From assembly GCF_000002995.4 (NCBI RefSeq), contig NW_025062478.1:12334001-12398000 (forward strand): a DNA stretch of 64,000 nt, written 5' to 3'. The notes under the pieces are model-generated. The model saw only the letters and a list, made by a program, of their open reading frames with translations, did not search any database and was not told the origin of the DNA. Made by a program: the position numbers and the translations under genes. Positions 62,961 through 64,000 of this stretch are shown piece after piece. Source of the stretch: Brugia malayi (taxonomy: Eukaryota; Nematoda; Chromadorea; Rhabditida; Onchocercidae). Every line of letters starts with the position of its first letter. Position 1 is the first letter of the stretch.

Positions 62961-64000
62961 CAACAACCATATTAAAAATAATTTTAAGTCAGCAAACATT
63001 TTAAATCTAAAATAATTAAAGGCATGTTTTCTAATAGCAATTAAATATAGTGTACGCAACTGATTTTTGCACCTTAATTTCTACAATTACGAAACTACAT
63101 AAATCTTTTATTTTACTTGCGGTTTAGGTATAAACCAAATGTCAAACGGATGAGCATATACTTTTAGCGCGACGAAACAAAAATGAACGCCAATAGCTCA
63201 GGCGTTCTCAACCTCATAAAATGACAGCTCTCATTAGAATGCAATGTTTACACGACTAGACTTAGTACCCAGTGTTACGGGATGCCCAATGTTACGTGAG
63301 ATAGGCACAATTATAATTATGCGATCTACCGAGATCGTCTTGTGCTCCTCGAACGGGCCATGTACAGTTAAGCTAGAAGTCAAATTTATATATGAGTAAT
63401 CCTTCCACTCTAACTCAAATGTCAAATTGCTCGCATTCAGTACTTCCTCTTAGTTTCACGAGGAAACTTGACCTCACTCTTTTGTAAACGCAAAAACAAA
63501 CTGAAAGAAGCAAAGAAACAATTTTTTTCAGACAGCGTCGTACATTACACTAACGTCACACTTTCCCTTACAAGCCTCTTTGGTTTATTTCACAAATTAA
63601 TTAATTCATCAAAAACTCAAAGACAATCACACCATACTTCAGCAAAATACTCTCAAAGAACACAGTGGTCCGTTAACGTTGCACAATGTCCATGTTAATA
63701 TTAAGCATGCGAAGCACACTTCGCCACGCGCTAGTTTCTCTTCTCCACAATACTTATACTTTTCCCATATTCTTCTCGCTTCTCCATTTTTCTTGTACAA
63801 TGCCTTGTAATTGTAATTAACCGTATGCGCGAGATGCGCTAATGTCGTGGTCCATATTTTCGTTATAGCTTTCAGTTAGTACGGTTTTATTTACGTAAGA
63901 GCATATGATGGTCATTTTAGATAACAATGATCAATGCTGTTAGGAAAAGCATAAGAAGGTAAAGGAAAGAGAAAGAGTGGTGAGTAATCCTTTGAATGTA
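62939..64000. other. Upstream region of ZC3H14, no gene recognised
   Basis: About 1.06 kb, slightly less AT-rich than the other gaps. Open frames at 63234-63425 (minus) and 63468-63698 (plus) have no recognisable domain, and neither is flanked by convincing splice sites. It probably holds the ZC3H14 promoter; an exon of a gene beyond the right edge cannot be excluded. Confidence 0.4.

Noticed and set aside
63468..63698. Plus-strand 76-codon frame near the right edge
   Set aside because: No domain, no splice sites and composition like the surrounding intergenic DNA.
1..64000. tRNA/rRNA genes, CRISPR arrays, retroviral or transposase genes
   Set aside because: No tRNA B-box with a paired cloverleaf, no spaced identical repeats and no reverse transcriptase, integrase or transposase motif was seen on either strand.

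Overview
The window is nuclear DNA of a parasitic-type nematode, most likely a clade III (filarial-like) worm. I infer this from the genes and their structure: a cuticular collagen, a nematode-specific DB-module secreted protein and an innexin; many exons of 20-330 nt joined by AT-rich introns of roughly 60-700 nt with TTTYAG-type acceptors; candidate spliced-leader acceptors just upstream of several start codons; and strongly AT-rich intergenic DNA full of homopolymer and TA/TTA/TC repeats. The species cannot be settled from sequence alone. No operon-style bacterial features, viral genes, CRISPR arrays or complete transposons were seen. Exon boundaries were read by hand from GT-AG sites, phase continuity and family similarity. 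Wherever a gene is called complete, its exon lengths sum to a whole number of codons.

Layout, left to right. 1-2461 (+): C-terminal part of the spliceosome/transcription factor SKIP (SNW1). 3148-3997 (-): orphan single-pass membrane protein of about 124 aa. 5287-10080 (+): RMI1 homologue (OB-fold partner of BLM/topoisomerase III). 12069-15272 (-): divergent CK1/TTBK-type kinase that has lost catalytic residues. 15688-17557 (-): cuticular collagen of 337 aa. 19171-19752 (-): complex I subunit NDUFA2. 20664-23150 (+): basic, disordered protein of unknown function, which may instead be the 5' part of the next gene. 23545-31688 (+): NSL-complex subunit KANSL3 homologue. 34284-36355 (+): secreted DB-module protein. 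36356-49465: a gene-poor, repeat-rich 13 kb interval. 49466-55202 (+): innexin gap-junction subunit. 56587-62938 (-): ZC3H14/SUT-2-type poly(A)-binding protein with five CCCH fingers. 62939-64000: upstream sequence with no recognisable gene.

The genes do not form one pathway. Several act in nuclear RNA or chromatin work (SKIP, RMI1, KANSL3, ZC3H14), and the others in mitochondria, cuticle, secretion or cell coupling. The most unusual items are a probable AT-AG intron in the DB-module gene, a GC-AG intron in the innexin, stopless in-frame intronic sequence in SKIP and RMI1, the pseudokinase, the orphan membrane protein, palindrome-containing repeats in the shared NDUFA2/20664 promoter, and a tandem pair of perfect hairpins in the gene-poor interval. 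I found no clear evidence of a wholly new biological system.
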